Assembly (NCBI GenBank): GCA_012845835.1
Contig: JABAKD010000010.1
Location: 18,686,226-18,750,225, forward strand
Length of the DNA: 64,000 bases
Source: Undaria pinnatifida
Lineage: Eukaryota; Sar; Phaeophyceae; Laminariales; Alariaceae
Reading direction: 5' to 3'
In this document: piece by piece, positions 33,701 through 44,109 of the stretch
How positions within the stretch are numbered: the stretch's first letter is position 1
How the letters are laid out: the number at the start of each line of letters is the position of its first letter
Program-made: the position numbers and the translations under genes
Notes under the pieces: generated by a model
What the model saw: the letters and a program-made list of their open reading frames with translations, nothing else
Database searches by the model: none
Told to the model about the DNA's origin: nothing

Positions 33701-36700
33701 GCTTTTGGCGTTTGACGTGCCGCCTGTGACTGTAACCCTAATCGTTGCCTTGCCGCCTCTCGCGTTTGATTTTCGCCCTCTAGCGTCTGTTTTCCCGCCT
33801 GCGGCATCTGATTAATATTAACCGTCAACCTCTAGCTTCTGATGTGCTCCCTCTAGAGTGTGACGTTGCCTCTAGCATCCAACTTGCCTCCTCGAACGTC
33901 TGGCTTGAGTGTTTACAACTCGTTTTCCCTCGTAATTTACTAAACGTCAGGTGTGAGTTACTCTAGGTCAACCGACTGAATATTTGATAACGAGCTTTTT
34001 TGTTTTGTTTTTGTTCTTGTTTTCCCGACGTTCCTTGCCGCCTCTTAACATCTGAACGCTATCGTTGCCATCGTGCCAGGGTTGTCGCTACCCTCTCTGA
34101 GCTGGAGAGGCTGCACGCGACGGGGGCGGGGGCGAAGGAGAGAACGCGCTCTGCGGCCGGCATCCTAGAATCTTCGCGAGTGTCGGATGGTACTGAAGAG
34201 ACTGCCACGATGACCGACGACCTGTTGGCGGTGGCGAGATCTCTGGTCACAGACCGCACCTGTTTGATAATCTCTGCGTGGGTATGTGTGGCAGCTCTCG
34301 TTCTCGCTGCGGCGCTTATCCGGGTGAGCCGAAAATTATTTGTTTTTGTTACTTGCTTTGATATTGCGTTTTCGCCAGGGCTGCAGACGTATAATACAGG
34401 ACAGGACGCCTAATAAGAGTTAGGGTAATCGGATCATCTACATCCTATATCTATCGTGATGATGTCATCTGTTGTGCGGGATCTGGGTAGCACGTATCCA
34501 ACCCAGGAAACAAGCGCCAGATCCAGATCGTGCAGATCATCTGGCACTCTCCGGGCAACACTATCCGTATAGCATGTCACACAGGTCATATAGACGATAG
34601 ACCTATCTGCCGTGATAAGACATAGATCGCATAGATCATGTAGATGATTGAATTTAGACCAGGGATCTATTTGCCCGGTGATAATAGATAGTGAATTCGT
34701 GGGAATCTCATCCGCGCGACGTGTGCAAACCCTCCCATTGCCACAGGGGCTGTCGGCGAAAAACAGCAAGGACGGGACTCTCCCTCCCATACCGCTCCTG
34801 CTTACCCCAAGGAGCCACTTTCATGTTGACGCCGCCGAGACCGCGTTACGCTCGCAGTGGGCATCATTGCGCGCCCAGGGTACAGTGGCGACCGCTACCG
34901 TAGTGGCCTCGTTCTGTGTCGTGGCTCTTTGGGTTGGAGGCGATGGGTTTTCGGTGGTGTTGCCGGCCGCTGTGGAAGGCGCTTTTAATAGCGTTATTTC
35001 TTTGCCGGGGGTTTCTATTGTCTGGAAGACGGGGGCGAACTTTTTGGGTTCGGTGGCGAGAGTGGTGGCCGGCGGGGCTCGGTTTATGAACCCGTTTGAC
35101 GGCGCAGGAGACGCGCTTCGCTTGCAGCCGGTCAAGGTGAGGTGGAGAGCAAGCGTCGATTGAGCGTGCGGACCGGTAAGCGGAGCCTTGTTTCTTTTTT
35201 CGTTGTTGGTGTTAATTCAGGTTAGGACGAGAGCAGAGCAAGCAATTCCCAGTGACTTTAGCCCTGGGGTCTGTTGGGGTCTGTAGCGAAAATTCCCAAC
35301 AATCCCCAAATCCACAGCTTTTCAACTTTATCTTCAGGTCTAATTCCACCTTTTGTTAGCCATCCCCTCCCCGACCCAATCCAAATTCACTACCAATCTG
35401 GCTCTGTCGCCAATCAGTCATCAATTCGAAAATTGTTCTGACTTGTAAAATTTGGCTCTGTTCGTCCAGCGGGCTTTTTTGAAAATCTGTCCCCTGTCGA
35501 TCGCAAACTAGGTGCTTTGGGGTATGGGTTTATAATGTTTTTTGTTTGTTTTCGGTGATGCTTCAGGCGGTGACTTGAGCGGAGTGAGTTAGTACGGGAA
35601 ATGCTGCTTTTTGCTTTTTGTTGGTGGTCATTCATCTGATGACAAGAGCAGAGCGAGCGAGGACATAAGCATACTACTGTTTTTTGTAAGTCGTTGGTGA
35701 CCCTTGGGGTCGCAAAACGCACTGCATTACCGGATACCTTTTTAATACAGTGGAGGTCCCACGTCCGCATTAGTTGCGTTCACTTTGCTTCGCGTTCCCA
35801 GTAGCTGCACTAAGGTGGAGCCGGTCCTTTGGGTTTTGGCTGTCCTAGTAGTATCCCAGTGCGGTACACGCCTCCACGACATCACGTAGCGCAGTTCAGT
35901 ACAAGGTAGCATTAGTACCGGCACAATGCCACTAAAACTGAGCTCTGTAGCGCTATACTTGACAGCTGTGAAGGATTGTGCTGTGGTGCTGTACGACAGC
36001 AGTGCTATAGATTTGGGCTACGATCGTCGCGTAGCCTTGGGTGATCAGTATCGGATTACGGGTACATAATCTAAGTCTGCGGTTATAACCGAGCTATGTG
36101 TTACTGGTGCTACAGCAGATTTACCGTAGCAGTACTGAGCACTGTCTTCCGCGATGAAGAGTGAATACGTGCATGCATCCGTCGATAGCATACGCACCAA
36201 AGTCGTATGTGTCCCTGTTTAGTGCCGTACCTCACTATATAGAGTACCACTGTAGTGCGGTATAGAACCTTACCGGGGTATTTGGGCTCCCTCTTTAGTG
36301 CAGTGATTTTCCTATGGCACGGGACCGCTCTAAAATGGGACCCCCACTGTACAGTAGTTTCGAACCAAAGGGTCTGGGCTAGGACTGTGAGGTGGCTGGA
36401 CTTGATGGCTAGTTAAGTAATTGCTACGAACTATACTTGAGTAATAGCTTTTGCCGTAGTTAAGTAATGGCTAGTGTATTGAAGTAATGGCTACTATAGT
36501 TAGGTACTGGCTACTGCTGTAGCTAACTAACGGCTACCGTAGTTGACTAATAGCTACTGTAGTTAACTACCTGGTAATGGCTACTGTAGTGAAGTAATTT
36601 GGTAGCGCAGTAAGCCAACCACCTGGGTTTAGTAATTCTCGATATACCTGGTATACCGCAGTAGGAACCACAAACGTACCGGTCAGACACCACATCGCAG

Positions 36701-39700
36701 AACCCGTTTTTTTTCCTGCCCGCAACTAACTGTAATGCTGTACCTGGTGCTGTGTTACAGTATCTTATGTTGTCTTCGTAGCCAACTAAAACTTCTCATG
36801 GGCGACTTGCTAGTATTACTGTTAATTATAACTTACTATTAGGGTAATCGACCAGATCGCAGACCCTAGACTTTGCGCGGTTACCGTGTTGTGTCAATTT
36901 TGTGGCCTATCCTTTTCGTTAACATGTACCGGTACCTGGGACGTTGTGTTCACCCACTGTGTTCCGTGACGCTCGGTCCTCCTCCCTCTGCCCTATTTGG
37001 TATAGAGGAACATCGTTTTCTGCGCTGTCATAAATCTTCTCATATGCCGGTAAGGCGAGACGGTTTTAACATCTCTTAAATCGATCTCTGGTAATGGAAG
37101 TATCTTAAATCGACCTCTCTTAGTTAGATTTCTCTTGAATCGGCCCTATGTAACCGTTGTAACCGTGACCCCCCCCTACTTTGCTCTCTCTTGCATTGAA
37201 ATCTCTTTAGCGGTGCCCCCCTCTGTACTGGCTATGCCCCCTCTTGAAGGGAGGCATCACTGTATACGTCCTCATCGATTTGCTCTCTCGCCGGCGAGAC
37301 GCGTGCCAAACGATGTTGACTTCTTCTAAATCGAACTTCTTTTTAATTAGGCTTCTCTTAAATCGAAACCTAGTTAACCGTGCCCCCCACTGTACCCGCT
37401 TTGCCCTGCCTTGAATGGACCTCGCTTTAGTCGCTTTAGCCGTGGCCCCCACTGTACTCGCTATGCCCTATCTTAAATCGATCTCTCTTCAACCCGCTAT
37501 GTCCGCTCGTAAGTCGAGATCTCTCTTGAACTGACCTGTTTAACCGCAGCCCCTTCTGTACCCACTACGTATGCTGTGTCACGTTCAGTCCTTCCTCTAG
37601 CCCCCTTGCCCTCTTAGATCCCTCTCTCTTTAATCGATCGATCGATGTATGTTGAAACTGTGTTCGATAGCGTTTGCCTTCTGAGGGTGGTGGCTTGAGG
37701 AGATCTATGCCCCACCCACAGACTTGCGTATTAATACGAACAGTAACCAAAGACTTGCGTATTGATAGGAATAGTAACGTGATCGTGCAATCCGATTAAC
37801 TACGTCCATTAAGTAGTCCATGGCCTAGCTTTAAAAAATCTTCAAATTCGCCATATTCCAACACAAGAAATGGGACATGTATGGGCATATCTATCGGACG
37901 ATGTTGGCTTCAGGAGCCCCGTCATTCGGAACATATTTTTGCGACTGAACGCTTTGAATTCCTCTATCGTAGCACCCTTCCATGCATGGCTTACAGCAGT
38001 AGCTCCAGCTCTCTTAAACCGTAGCCCCCACTGTACTCGCTAACTTGCCGTCACACGTCTTGATTTTTGTGTTGCTGTCTGTGACGTATAGGGGGTGATC
38101 GCCGTGTATGCTGTCGCTGCGGGGTGGATGCTTCTGTTCGTCTACTTGGTACGCGTGCTCGGGGCCGTGGGAAACGGAATGCGTAGAGTGGTCAAGAGGC
38201 CCGATGTACCTTTGGCGGGCTGTGCGCGGTCGCTACGAAACCGCAAGGTTGCCACGGTCGTGGCTAGTGCTTTGATCGTTGCCGCTCACTTGAAGAGCTT
38301 TTCTGTCCCAGTCACGTTTCGGGAAATTACGCTCAAGGGTGAGGAAGGAGTGATGGCTGTGTTGTTGTTGTTTTTATCGCTATATACAGACCTTGGTCCA
38401 GCTCTTTCAAAAAGTTTGAAATATAGTTTACTTTAATCCTCGCACTGCACCACCAAAAACTGCTTGTAATGAGCGTGAAATGCTTTTTTTGGGTAACATC
38501 ATAAAAGGGTTGAGCTCTATAGTTCTAAATACATAGAGAGGGGGCAGCTTGAGTTTGATTACTTGGTACTACAGTAACACCAGGCATGAATCGCTATACA
38601 GCCATACCCCTAAAGCCCATCCCCTGAGAAATTTCTCCGAATGCAAACGTGTCACGAAGATTTAGAGTTGACTATTATCAATTACGTTATCGACGCTTGG
38701 CACGTGTCGAAGACACGACTGTCAGACGTGGCGTTTTTTTCTTGCCATTTTTTTTTGTTCCTGTTTGTGTCAATGTCCACGTGCAGTTTGCTGCCAAGCA
38801 AGTGGGCAGAAACAGGTCAAACATGCGTACGATACTCCCAGTGTATATAGAAAGGGGAGTACCTCTCTGCCGCTGGGGACTGCACTGTTGAATGTCGCGG
38901 TAAGCAAAATTTAATCGTGTTTTTTTTTTAGTATGAAATATGTCAAAGTTAAGCAACAACCATCCGTTCTGACACCACCTCCCACATCTCTTTCGCCTGC
39001 GGTGTGTTTCTTTACGACGACAGGCGAGCTCTCCACCGTGTTCATGGCGCTGTCGCTGTATCTCTACCTCCTGTTGGTCAGCCTTGCCGTATTCCCCTCC
39101 CCTTCACAGGCTGCGTCTACCCACCAGCGCCTTGTCCTCTTGCTTTACGCACCCGCGCCAGCAGTCCTAATGGGCCCACAGCTTGCCGCCGCCGGTATCC
39201 TCGGAGAGCAGGGGGGGGCGCACGAGACATTCGTAGGGTCCGTGGAGCTAATCCTAGCTTCGATAGCCCTCCTGCCTATCGTTGCTAGCGTCTGGTTTGC
39301 GCGCCGGGTCCGCTCGTTCCCGTCCCCCCCCGGCATTTCAGGGCTGCTGTCCGAGCTGCAGGCTCAGATAGCGGAAGAGGTTGCTCGATCTGGCGGCGGC
39401 GGTAATGGCAGTGCTAACGGCTTTACCAGTAAAGGCGGGGCTCGGGGACACCAAGAGTCTGCAGCGGAGCTAGCGGCTGCTGCGTTGGCTAGGCCTAATG
39501 GCCACGGAGCGTGCGGGAAATGCCTCCACGCTGACGGGGGACAAGGAGCGATTTTTGTAGAGACGGATCGGGAACGGGTATCCGTAGGGGTTGGGGTGAC
39601 TCTCGGCCCCGGCTTTAGGGTGGTTGCTTGCGATTGCCCCCAGAAGGACCGGGCCGCCCCGTCGGGTTGGTGCGAGTTTTGTCGCTGCGTGTGCAAGGTT

Positions 39701-39988
39701 TGTGGGGGCTGTAAGGAGGCCACCAGAGCTCTTAAAGCAAGCAGGGGTGCTCGAGGGAGGCAAGCGGGAGGCGAGGGGGAAGCGGGGTTTTCAGGAGAAG
39801 TGGGGGCGGCTGCTACTGTGGGGGTGGTGTCGGTTGCGGTTTTGTACGCCGGGTTGTGGGCGTTTGGGATGAGGGTGATGGCTGCGCCTTGCCACTGTTT
39901 GTGGGCGATGTCTGCGATGGGGGTTGTTTTGTGCGCCCTGCAATGGGGGGCTTGGAGAGATGCGGCTAGCGGGTTGGGAAAGCCATGA
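24419..39988 (+). CDS. PGAP1: GPI inositol-deacylase, PGAP1/Bst1 family, about 10 exons
   Basis: ER-membrane lipase family that removes the inositol acyl chain from GPI anchors. Exons called: 24419-24541, 25911-26261, 26706-26831, 28272-28390, an unresolved part, about 32758 or 32834 to 33370/33378, 33549-33620, about 34102-34323, 34747-35136, 38092-38338 and 39024-39988. Exon 1 gives a basic cytosolic N terminus (RRKRSKGSNKKKKK). Exon 2 has one membrane segment (VFGILFAAAVIVAAGLW) and the family hallmark GIPVLFVPGHLGNFKQVR. Exon 4 has the lipase nucleophile GHSLGG (Ser about 233). The fifth region ends with the catalytic-His motif MDHLALVWCKQL. Later exons encode hydrophobic segments (CLIISAWVCVAALVLAAALI, TVATATVVASFCVVALWVGG). 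Phases fit except around 28.4-33.6 kb, where the LATPH-like exon was not securely found (candidate 28449 on, AALRHP) and the 33.37/33.55 junction has two options. The last exon carries an unusual cysteine cluster. Confidence 0.93.
24600..24760 (+). repeat. acctggtac cluster and R1 family fragment
   Basis: Starting at about 24616, five tacctggta / cacctggta words lie within 50 bp, followed by a partial R1 copy (tttgcaagctgcttgtgata ... gatataggccggcgac). Located in PGAP1 intron 1. Confidence 0.7.
25650..25930 (+). repeat. Triplicated 3' splice site in PGAP1 intron 1
   Basis: Three tandem copies, unit about 115 bp, of gttctctg...ggctct...tttcag|ggagagtc. Acceptor AGs are at about 25677 (attttcag|ggagagtctc), 25817 (ttttag|ggagagtcgac) and 25910 (gtttcag|ggagagtcgg). 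Only the last leads into the conserved exon 2 in phase. The upstream ones run into frames that do not match PGAP1. The copies also share tgtgtggaa and acaacc words between them. Confidence 0.85.
26335..26400 (+). repeat. R1 family fragment
   Basis: gctatgagttcgatcaattt...gtcgatactcatatatgcaa gctgcgtgatattcc. Same word order as the R1 copies at 11.63 and 46.38 kb. Confidence 0.7.
27095..27205 (-). repeat. SINE-tail module, minus copy
   Basis: Plus strand: ctggacaaggtaatggtcac, aggtttcttcccttcttccc, cccggtacatgccttcattt, tgtcgtgcacagggttcagc. It is in the same orientation as, and about 260 bp from, the tail of the complete SINE that follows. Confidence 0.75.
27337..27650 (-). mobile_element. 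SINE with tRNA-like head and poly-A tail
   Basis: Read on the minus strand: head ggtggcgtatcaggttatcc (box A) and gagttcgaatccccccgagt (box B). Then comes a body with cttgcgcacaa...gaaaacgcgatagcgtgagt and the tail module gaaccctatgcgcgataaaa...ccgggggg...cggcttgtcc. It ends in a run of A (t-run at 27337-27349 on the plus strand). It matches 31262-31580 over its whole length of about 315 bp. Non-autonomous, no ORF. Lies antisense in PGAP1 intron 3. Confidence 0.85.
27690..28095 (+). repeat. Degenerate array of tttgaccaccac-type units
   Basis: Units such as ttctatttgaacaccacctg, ttctatttgaccactacctt and ttctagttgaccaccactgc recur about every 25-35 bp. Related copies lie at 26975-27010 and 27235-27340. 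In PGAP1 intron 3. Confidence 0.75.
28130..28271 (+). repeat. Array of gccatgtgatat abutting a 3' splice site
   Basis: About ten diverged 12-13 bp copies of gccatgtgatat / gccatgtaagat. The last runs straight into acatttcag|gctgat, the acceptor of the PGAP1 exon with the lipase motif. On the other strand it reads as a spurious Ala/Tyr/His/Met frame. Confidence 0.9.
28449..28650 (+). CDS. Candidate PGAP1 exon after the lipase motif
   Basis: Acceptor-like gttgtcag|gtttcc 58 bp after the previous donor. In the phase required by the preceding exon it reads RFPVRAALRHPLTPSQSL, which could be the family's segment after GHSxGG. A (ccct)n run at 28539-28565 then gives poly-Pro/Ser/Leu. The intron would be unusually short, and the expected TPH motif is not seen in this frame. 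Confidence 0.25.
29340..30780 (+). repeat. Poly-C tract cluster with segmental tandem duplication
   Basis: At least ten runs of 10-25 C. The block tcttgc(t/c)ctcccttagtca...cctagacctagcaccacacg...aagcccttcc at 29781-30004 is repeated almost identically at 30174-30396. The block gatcgcctagacctagcacc...gtatttgaat is at 29654-29730 and 30066-30142. A diverged unit is at 29510-29640. Several units start after tttatagtttccgcgcaca, which also occurs at 30905 and 32370. Long Pro-rich ORFs here are artefacts. In PGAP1's largest intron. Confidence 0.85.
30955..31115 (-). repeat. R1 family, minus copy
   Basis: Plus strand: ggggagtcgccgacctatat, cctcaatgaggacacacaac, cacacagcttgcaaagatga, gtttcgacgaaatcttcgat, ctcacagctggagtgtattt. 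Reverse complement of the R1 signature. Confidence 0.8.
31150..31215 (+). repeat. (ATACT)n microsatellite
   Basis: About 11 pentamers. A complementary (AGTAT)n run lies at 31707-31732. The two runs flank the SINE at 31.26-31.58 kb in inverted orientation. Confidence 0.9.
31262..31580 (+). mobile_element. SINE with tRNA-like head and poly-A tail
   Basis: Head ggtggcgtatcaggttatct (box A) and gtgagttcgaatccccccga (box B), body gcttgcggaaagcgcgagag, cgtgagttagcaacactcga, tail module ctaaaccctatgcgcgataa...ccgggggggagaagggacga, cggcttgtcc, then A11 at 31567-31577. The T-arm has two mismatches and no proper acceptor stem, so it is tRNA-derived and not a tRNA. No clear target-site duplication. In PGAP1's large intron, sense orientation. 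Confidence 0.85.
32445..32575 (-). repeat. R1 family, minus copy
   Basis: Plus strand: gggcagtcgccggcctatag, gaggacatcgatcggagcat, cacacgcagcttgcacatga, cattcgatctcatagctgta. Followed about 200 bp later by the PGAP1 exon ending at 33.37 kb. Confidence 0.75.
33690..34075 (+). repeat. Degenerate intronic array of gcctctagcgtctga-type units
   Basis: Units such as gccgcctctcgcgtttgatt, cgccctctagcgtctgtttt, gccgcctcttaacatctgaa recur about every 25-40 bp up to the 3' splice region of the next PGAP1 exon (near 34080-34101). Confidence 0.7.
34440..34690 (+). repeat. GATC-rich dispersed repeat, copy 3
   Basis: Contains gatcatctggcactctccgg, ctatctgccgtgataagaca and tagaccagggatctatttgc. In a PGAP1 intron. 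Confidence 0.65.
35170..36380. other. Intron sequence without recognisable gene
   Basis: First part of the 2.96-kb PGAP1 intron. It has words such as gactgtag, gctgtagcgctata and gtagtgcggtata in loose repetition (35880-36350), but nothing coding. Confidence 0.4.
36380..36640 (+). repeat. Degenerate array of tagttaagtaatggctactg-type units
   Basis: About ten diverged units of 20-28 bp in a PGAP1 intron (tagttaagtaatggctagtg, gaagtaatggctactatagt, tagttgactaatagctactg). Confidence 0.75.
36960..38070 (+). repeat. Degenerate intronic array, unit about 70-90 bp
   Basis: Recurring words: cttaaatcgacctctctt, gtgccccccactgtaccc, gctatgccctatcttaaatc. At least six units between 36970 and 38050. The last (gtagcccccactgtactcgc near 38023) lies about 45 bp before the acceptor of the exon at 38092. 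One part (37780-37960) is unrelated. Confidence 0.7.
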
Positions 39989-40165
39989 TGGATTGATTCT
40001 GTGGTGTGGTTTGGCTAGGTATGTGGCGGTGGTGTTGGCCGTGTTGGTTTTGTCGCTACGTGTGGTGGGTGATCGGGATGGAAGATCATTAGTTAGAGTA
40101 GATTCTTCACGGGACGTTTCTTTGGCATATTTTTCTGTCGTTGTGTGCGTGCAGCATAATATCTA
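39989..40165 (+). other. Frame-shifted open segment with a membrane-like helix after the PGAP1 stop
   Basis: A different frame, open from 39924 to about 40166, encodes ARYVAVVLAVLVLSLRVVG just after the annotated stop. PGAP1 homologues normally end in several membrane helices. So either a frameshift or assembly indel, or an unrecognised splice, may extend the real C terminus. It could also be chance. Confidence 0.3.
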
Positions 40166-40169
40166 GCTA

Positions 40170-41645
40170 GTGGGCTGGCTTGAGTCTTTGGGTGCCTCTG
40201 GTGCGTAAGATCCGCCTGTTGTGCGACAAACTCGCCAGATGTGTATTCTGTATCATCTGCATGGTGTGTTTGGCGTAGTGGTTGATGCTCATGGCGTGCA
40301 TAGTCGGTGTCGATGACGATACGCGTTGTTTGGAGTATTTCCTTTGATTTCTAGCTTTCTTGGCGACGGGTGCACTCACTCTTACTCGCACTAATAGGGC
40401 ACGAACACGTATTTTGACGGCAAGATCCTCCTTTTTTCTATTTTCGTACGCACGCGGAGGGAGTGAAGTTGGACGCGCTTAGTAGTTGCTAAGCTGGTTG
40501 GTTCCTGGCTATCCTGGCTGTCTGGCGAGGAAGAACCGAAGTGGCAACTGCTGCTGCGCCATTTATTCTACGGAGATATGCACTCACTCATCATATTATT
40601 ATATATTATTATGCGTTAATACTTCACAGGCACTCGTCTACGCTGTATTGGTACCAGGTACCCTGATTCACTTTTTTTTCACACGTTCGGGTTGTCAATT
40701 GTTCTTCTTAACCTGGTACGTTACTATTTTCTGCTGGTATTATTTTTGCCCTCCGACATCATAAAACGTAGATACCGTCCCGATGTAAATATGATATCCT
40801 TCCGTAAATCAGTAGTATCTCTCCTTTTTGCCAACCATTTCCCCTTTTCCCCATAACTTATTCGTTTTTGCTAACGGTTGCCCATCTTCATCCTAATCTT
40901 CATCAGTATTCCATCCCCAGGTCATGGACCGCAGTCGTCCGGCTTCTTCCCCCCCCGGTCGCGGCCTGGCTGTTCCTCTGGGCTAACTTATACCCTGTGC
41001 ACTCGGCGCGAAATCGCGACCTGGGTGGGCACAGATTATCTGGAAGAGGCGCCCCTTGCTTGTGGAAACCTTTCCGCGCTTCGTACGAGGGACGATCCGT
41101 CCGTCCCGCCAACAATGGTGACAGCTACCTGATTGATCAGGTCGCTGCTTTTCTTTCCGAGGCGATACTTTCGGCAACGTTTAAACCCTTACTATCCAGG
41201 GGAGCCACCGGCACGCCACCATTGTTACGTTTGACCAGGAATAATACTTGCTCAGGCAACACGAGAGTCGGCGTGGAGGTACCACTAAGAAGGTGCAGAG
41301 TTGTTTTATTATATTAATGATAGCCTGCGAAAAAGCTACGAGTAATCATCGGTCATCCGACCGGTTTCGCATCTGGCGTGCTTCATATTAATTATTATTA
41401 TTTCGAAATATTGATTGTATTGTTACAACGGCAGTAGTCTAGTAGCACTTTGTTGTGACAGGTACCGGTGTCACAACGAACAACAACAGATAGATACTAT
41501 TGGTCGCAGGTCATGGTACAGAATTATGAGGCCTAAAACAAGTACGCGATGTGAATGAACGTTGTATGTTTTGCTGGTACGCTTTTGCTAGGTAAGATTT
41601 GCGCACGAAAACATTTAATTATGCATTTTCGGGCTATATGGGTCC
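40170..41645. other. Mostly unexplained; one weak exon candidate
   Basis: At 40919-41120 an acceptor-like atccccag precedes a hydrophobic frame (RLLPPPVAAWLFLWANLYPV). It has no partner exon and the minus strand is also open. No other feature seen. Confidence 0.3.
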
Positions 41646-41648
41646 TAC

Positions 41649-41740
41649 CGACGACGCCATTTGTTAAGGTATTAGTGGGGTATTAGTCCGTTTGACCACT
41701 TGCAAAAGGTTAACCTTACCCAAACTAAGCCTTATAACAA
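41649..41740 (+). repeat. Inverted-repeat arm, left (possible TIR)
   Basis: cgacgacgccatttgttaag, gtattagtggggtattagtc, gtttgaccacttgcaaaagg, ttaacc...aagccttata. The reverse complement is at 46932-47026 with about 90% identity by eye and one small gap. Confidence 0.8.
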
Positions 41741-42239
41741 TATAGTCTAGACTATATAGACTATTATAATAAATAATAGCAACTGCTCAGAACTCACCCT
41801 TGCACTATTATATCGATCTTGCCCTGCTTTTCCTCTCAGTGCCGTTCTGTAAGTTGTACGAACGATGTGTATAACGATCCATTCCCACTAAAAAAATGTG
41901 CGAATTTAATAGTAAAAATGACCGTGCCAACTCGATATGATATTATTGCCAGAGGATATTGCAAGGCGCTTCGCTCCGCGGATGGCATTCGCCGCCCGCT
42001 CTGCACTTATTACCCTGGAAGGAAGACATAATAACTAAGAAAATGCGTGACACCAACAGGAGTCCATGATTAAATGTAAAATTGTCGACTTGAAAATGCC
42101 AAGAGCCTCGTCGCCACATGCTCCAAGAAAACAACCCGGACGCCACATGCAATCATGATGATTGAGTAAACCGTATGTACCCCGTACCCGGTATCTTGCT
42201 GTGTGTAGTACTTGAGACGTGCACGTACCGATGTGTCTG

Positions 42240-42340
42240 TTTCGAGCTTGTGACTACCGAGAGCTCTTTTTGTCTCTTTTTAGGATGTGACTAATCGGCA
42301 CGGACACTGGGTGTGCCGGGTGGTGGATATTGATGGGTGG
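42240..42340 (+). repeat. Dispersed repeat with cggacactgggtgtg core, copy 1
   Basis: gcttgtgactaccgagagct ... gactaatcggcacggacact, gggtgtgccgggtggtgg. Related copies at 44870-44960 and 60855-60925. Confidence 0.65.
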
Positions 42341-42849
42341 AAACATCAGAAAGTGGTACAGCAGTTATTAATAGTACCGGTATGCTTGGACCACGAGTGT
42401 TTTGCGCCCTCTGACAGGCAGTGTACCGGTCGACAGGGAACATATCCACCACATACATAAAGTTTCTTGCATCGGCAGCTCCAGGCGCAGGAAACACACT
42501 TTATCGTACACCGACTCCTACGCTGTACCTACTCAACCAGGGTGGTTGTCACGTTGTCACCGCCGTTGTGCAGGGGGGCATAGATCTCTGAGCGCTGCCG
42601 GTGTGAGGTGGAATATGTCGGCGTATTTCCCCTGCTGTTGTACCGTGAAAAATGGCGCGAAAATAGGTGCGCGAAAATATCATGCGCGAAAAAAAAGCGG
42701 CGGGTTTCCTGCCGGTTCGAAGATTTCCCGCATAAAGGGAAAATCGAGGCCGCCGAACCGCCGAACGCCGAAGTCAGCAGTCGAAGTCACCAAGCAGTCG
42801 TTCAGTAGTCCGCAGTCAGCCGGCACAGCCTTCGATGCGCGATGGCGAT

Positions 42850-43755
42850 AATGATGCGATGACCAGCTCGAGCTAGCCGTCGCGATGTGATGGCCAGGAC
42901 TGAGTCATTCGTGCGGGTACACGGGTAGACGAGACAGGGGGAGTGTTCGGTGATGGGAGGGGGCGGAGGCATGAAGATCATCTGCCGCCTTCGCGCTCGC
43001 TTAAGACCACCTCGACGGCCATCGCAGCCTCCGATTGATTTGCGTCAGACGCAGTGGGGTTTTGCCGTCGACAAAATCAGGTGGGTGGGTGTCTATTGTA
43101 GTGCCTTTGCAACAGGTTTCTATGTATTGCTCCTCAACGAGTAGCCAGTAGGAGCGGGATGAGAAGCAAAGTTTTAGCTTGGTGTGGAATTTGGTTGGAC
43201 GCGTATTGTGTTGTGATCGGACCACCCTTGACCGAACTGCGAGGGAAGCGGAGAATAGATGCTTGGTTAACACTACGTAATCCTCAAGTATCAGTAGTCA
43301 GCAGTAGCTAGAAATCAGTACGAGGAGCAGCATGAGGGGGACGGGAGAAGAAAGGTTTGCTGTGGATATCTGGTTTAGAGATGTAACAATGCATTTGGTT
43401 CAGGTGTTAGGTCGGACCGGTGTTGACCGAATCGAGCAAAAGTTTGTGAGGCAAGTGGGGAGGAGAGGAGAGCAGAGGAGAGCAGAAGAGATTTTTGGTT
43501 CACAGTATTACTCCTCAATGGTTGATCAGTGCTCAGTTGCAGTTGCGCAACCAATACGACGTAAAGGGCGAAAAGACCAGTTGGCTCGGCTTTGAAGTTG
43601 CTTTGGGTATTTGGTTGTGCGAACATGTTGTCTGCAGTTTTGTCTTCATTCAGGTGTTTCGATCGTGCCACCCTCGGCCGAATTGAGTAGGTTCAAGTAA
43701 GTTTGTGAGATTGTGAGGGAAGCGGAGAGGACGGGTTTGGTTCAGGTATGATACT
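42850..43755. repeat. Loose tandem repeats, no gene
   Basis: Words such as ttggttcaggtgttaggtcg, gaccgaat, gtttgtgaggcaagtgggga and gggaagcggagagg recur at about 43190-43260, 43385-43480 and 43650-43750. A gag(a/c)g-rich stretch lies near 43460. Confidence 0.45.
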
Positions 43756-43961
43756 TGATTGGACACCTTTCACGTGTACTGTGTCGTATACACGGCACCT
43801 ATACACAGCACCAACATACTGATTCCGACCACGCCTCGGTATTCTGATGGTGGTGCGATTCACCCCCCTCCACACGCACACCGGTCGCCCCTAACATTCT
43901 CTACTGATGCAACACGCTTGGGCACACACCGACCCCCGAATCGACCGTCTTGACAAAGCCA

Positions 43962-44016
43962 TTATAACTCTTACCCTAACCCTTAGCCTGACCCTAACCC
44001 TAACCCTAACCCTTCT
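43962..44016 (+). repeat. Interstitial telomere-type hexamers
   Basis: cttaccctaacccttagcct and gaccctaaccctaaccctaa: five to six CCCTAA-type units. TTAGGG on the other strand is the telomere hexamer of many stramenopiles. Confidence 0.85.
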
Positions 44017-44109
44017 CCCTAGATGCGTGCTACGATTTAGAGGTATATTAACACCCACTTACTTTTTTGGCGAAAACATACTTACTTTCTGAATTTTGGG
44101 GTACTTCTT

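Noticed and set aside
40868..41317. 149-aa ORF with hydrophobic N-terminal part
   Set aside because: No partner exon, no family, and the opposite strand is equally open; kept only as a note.
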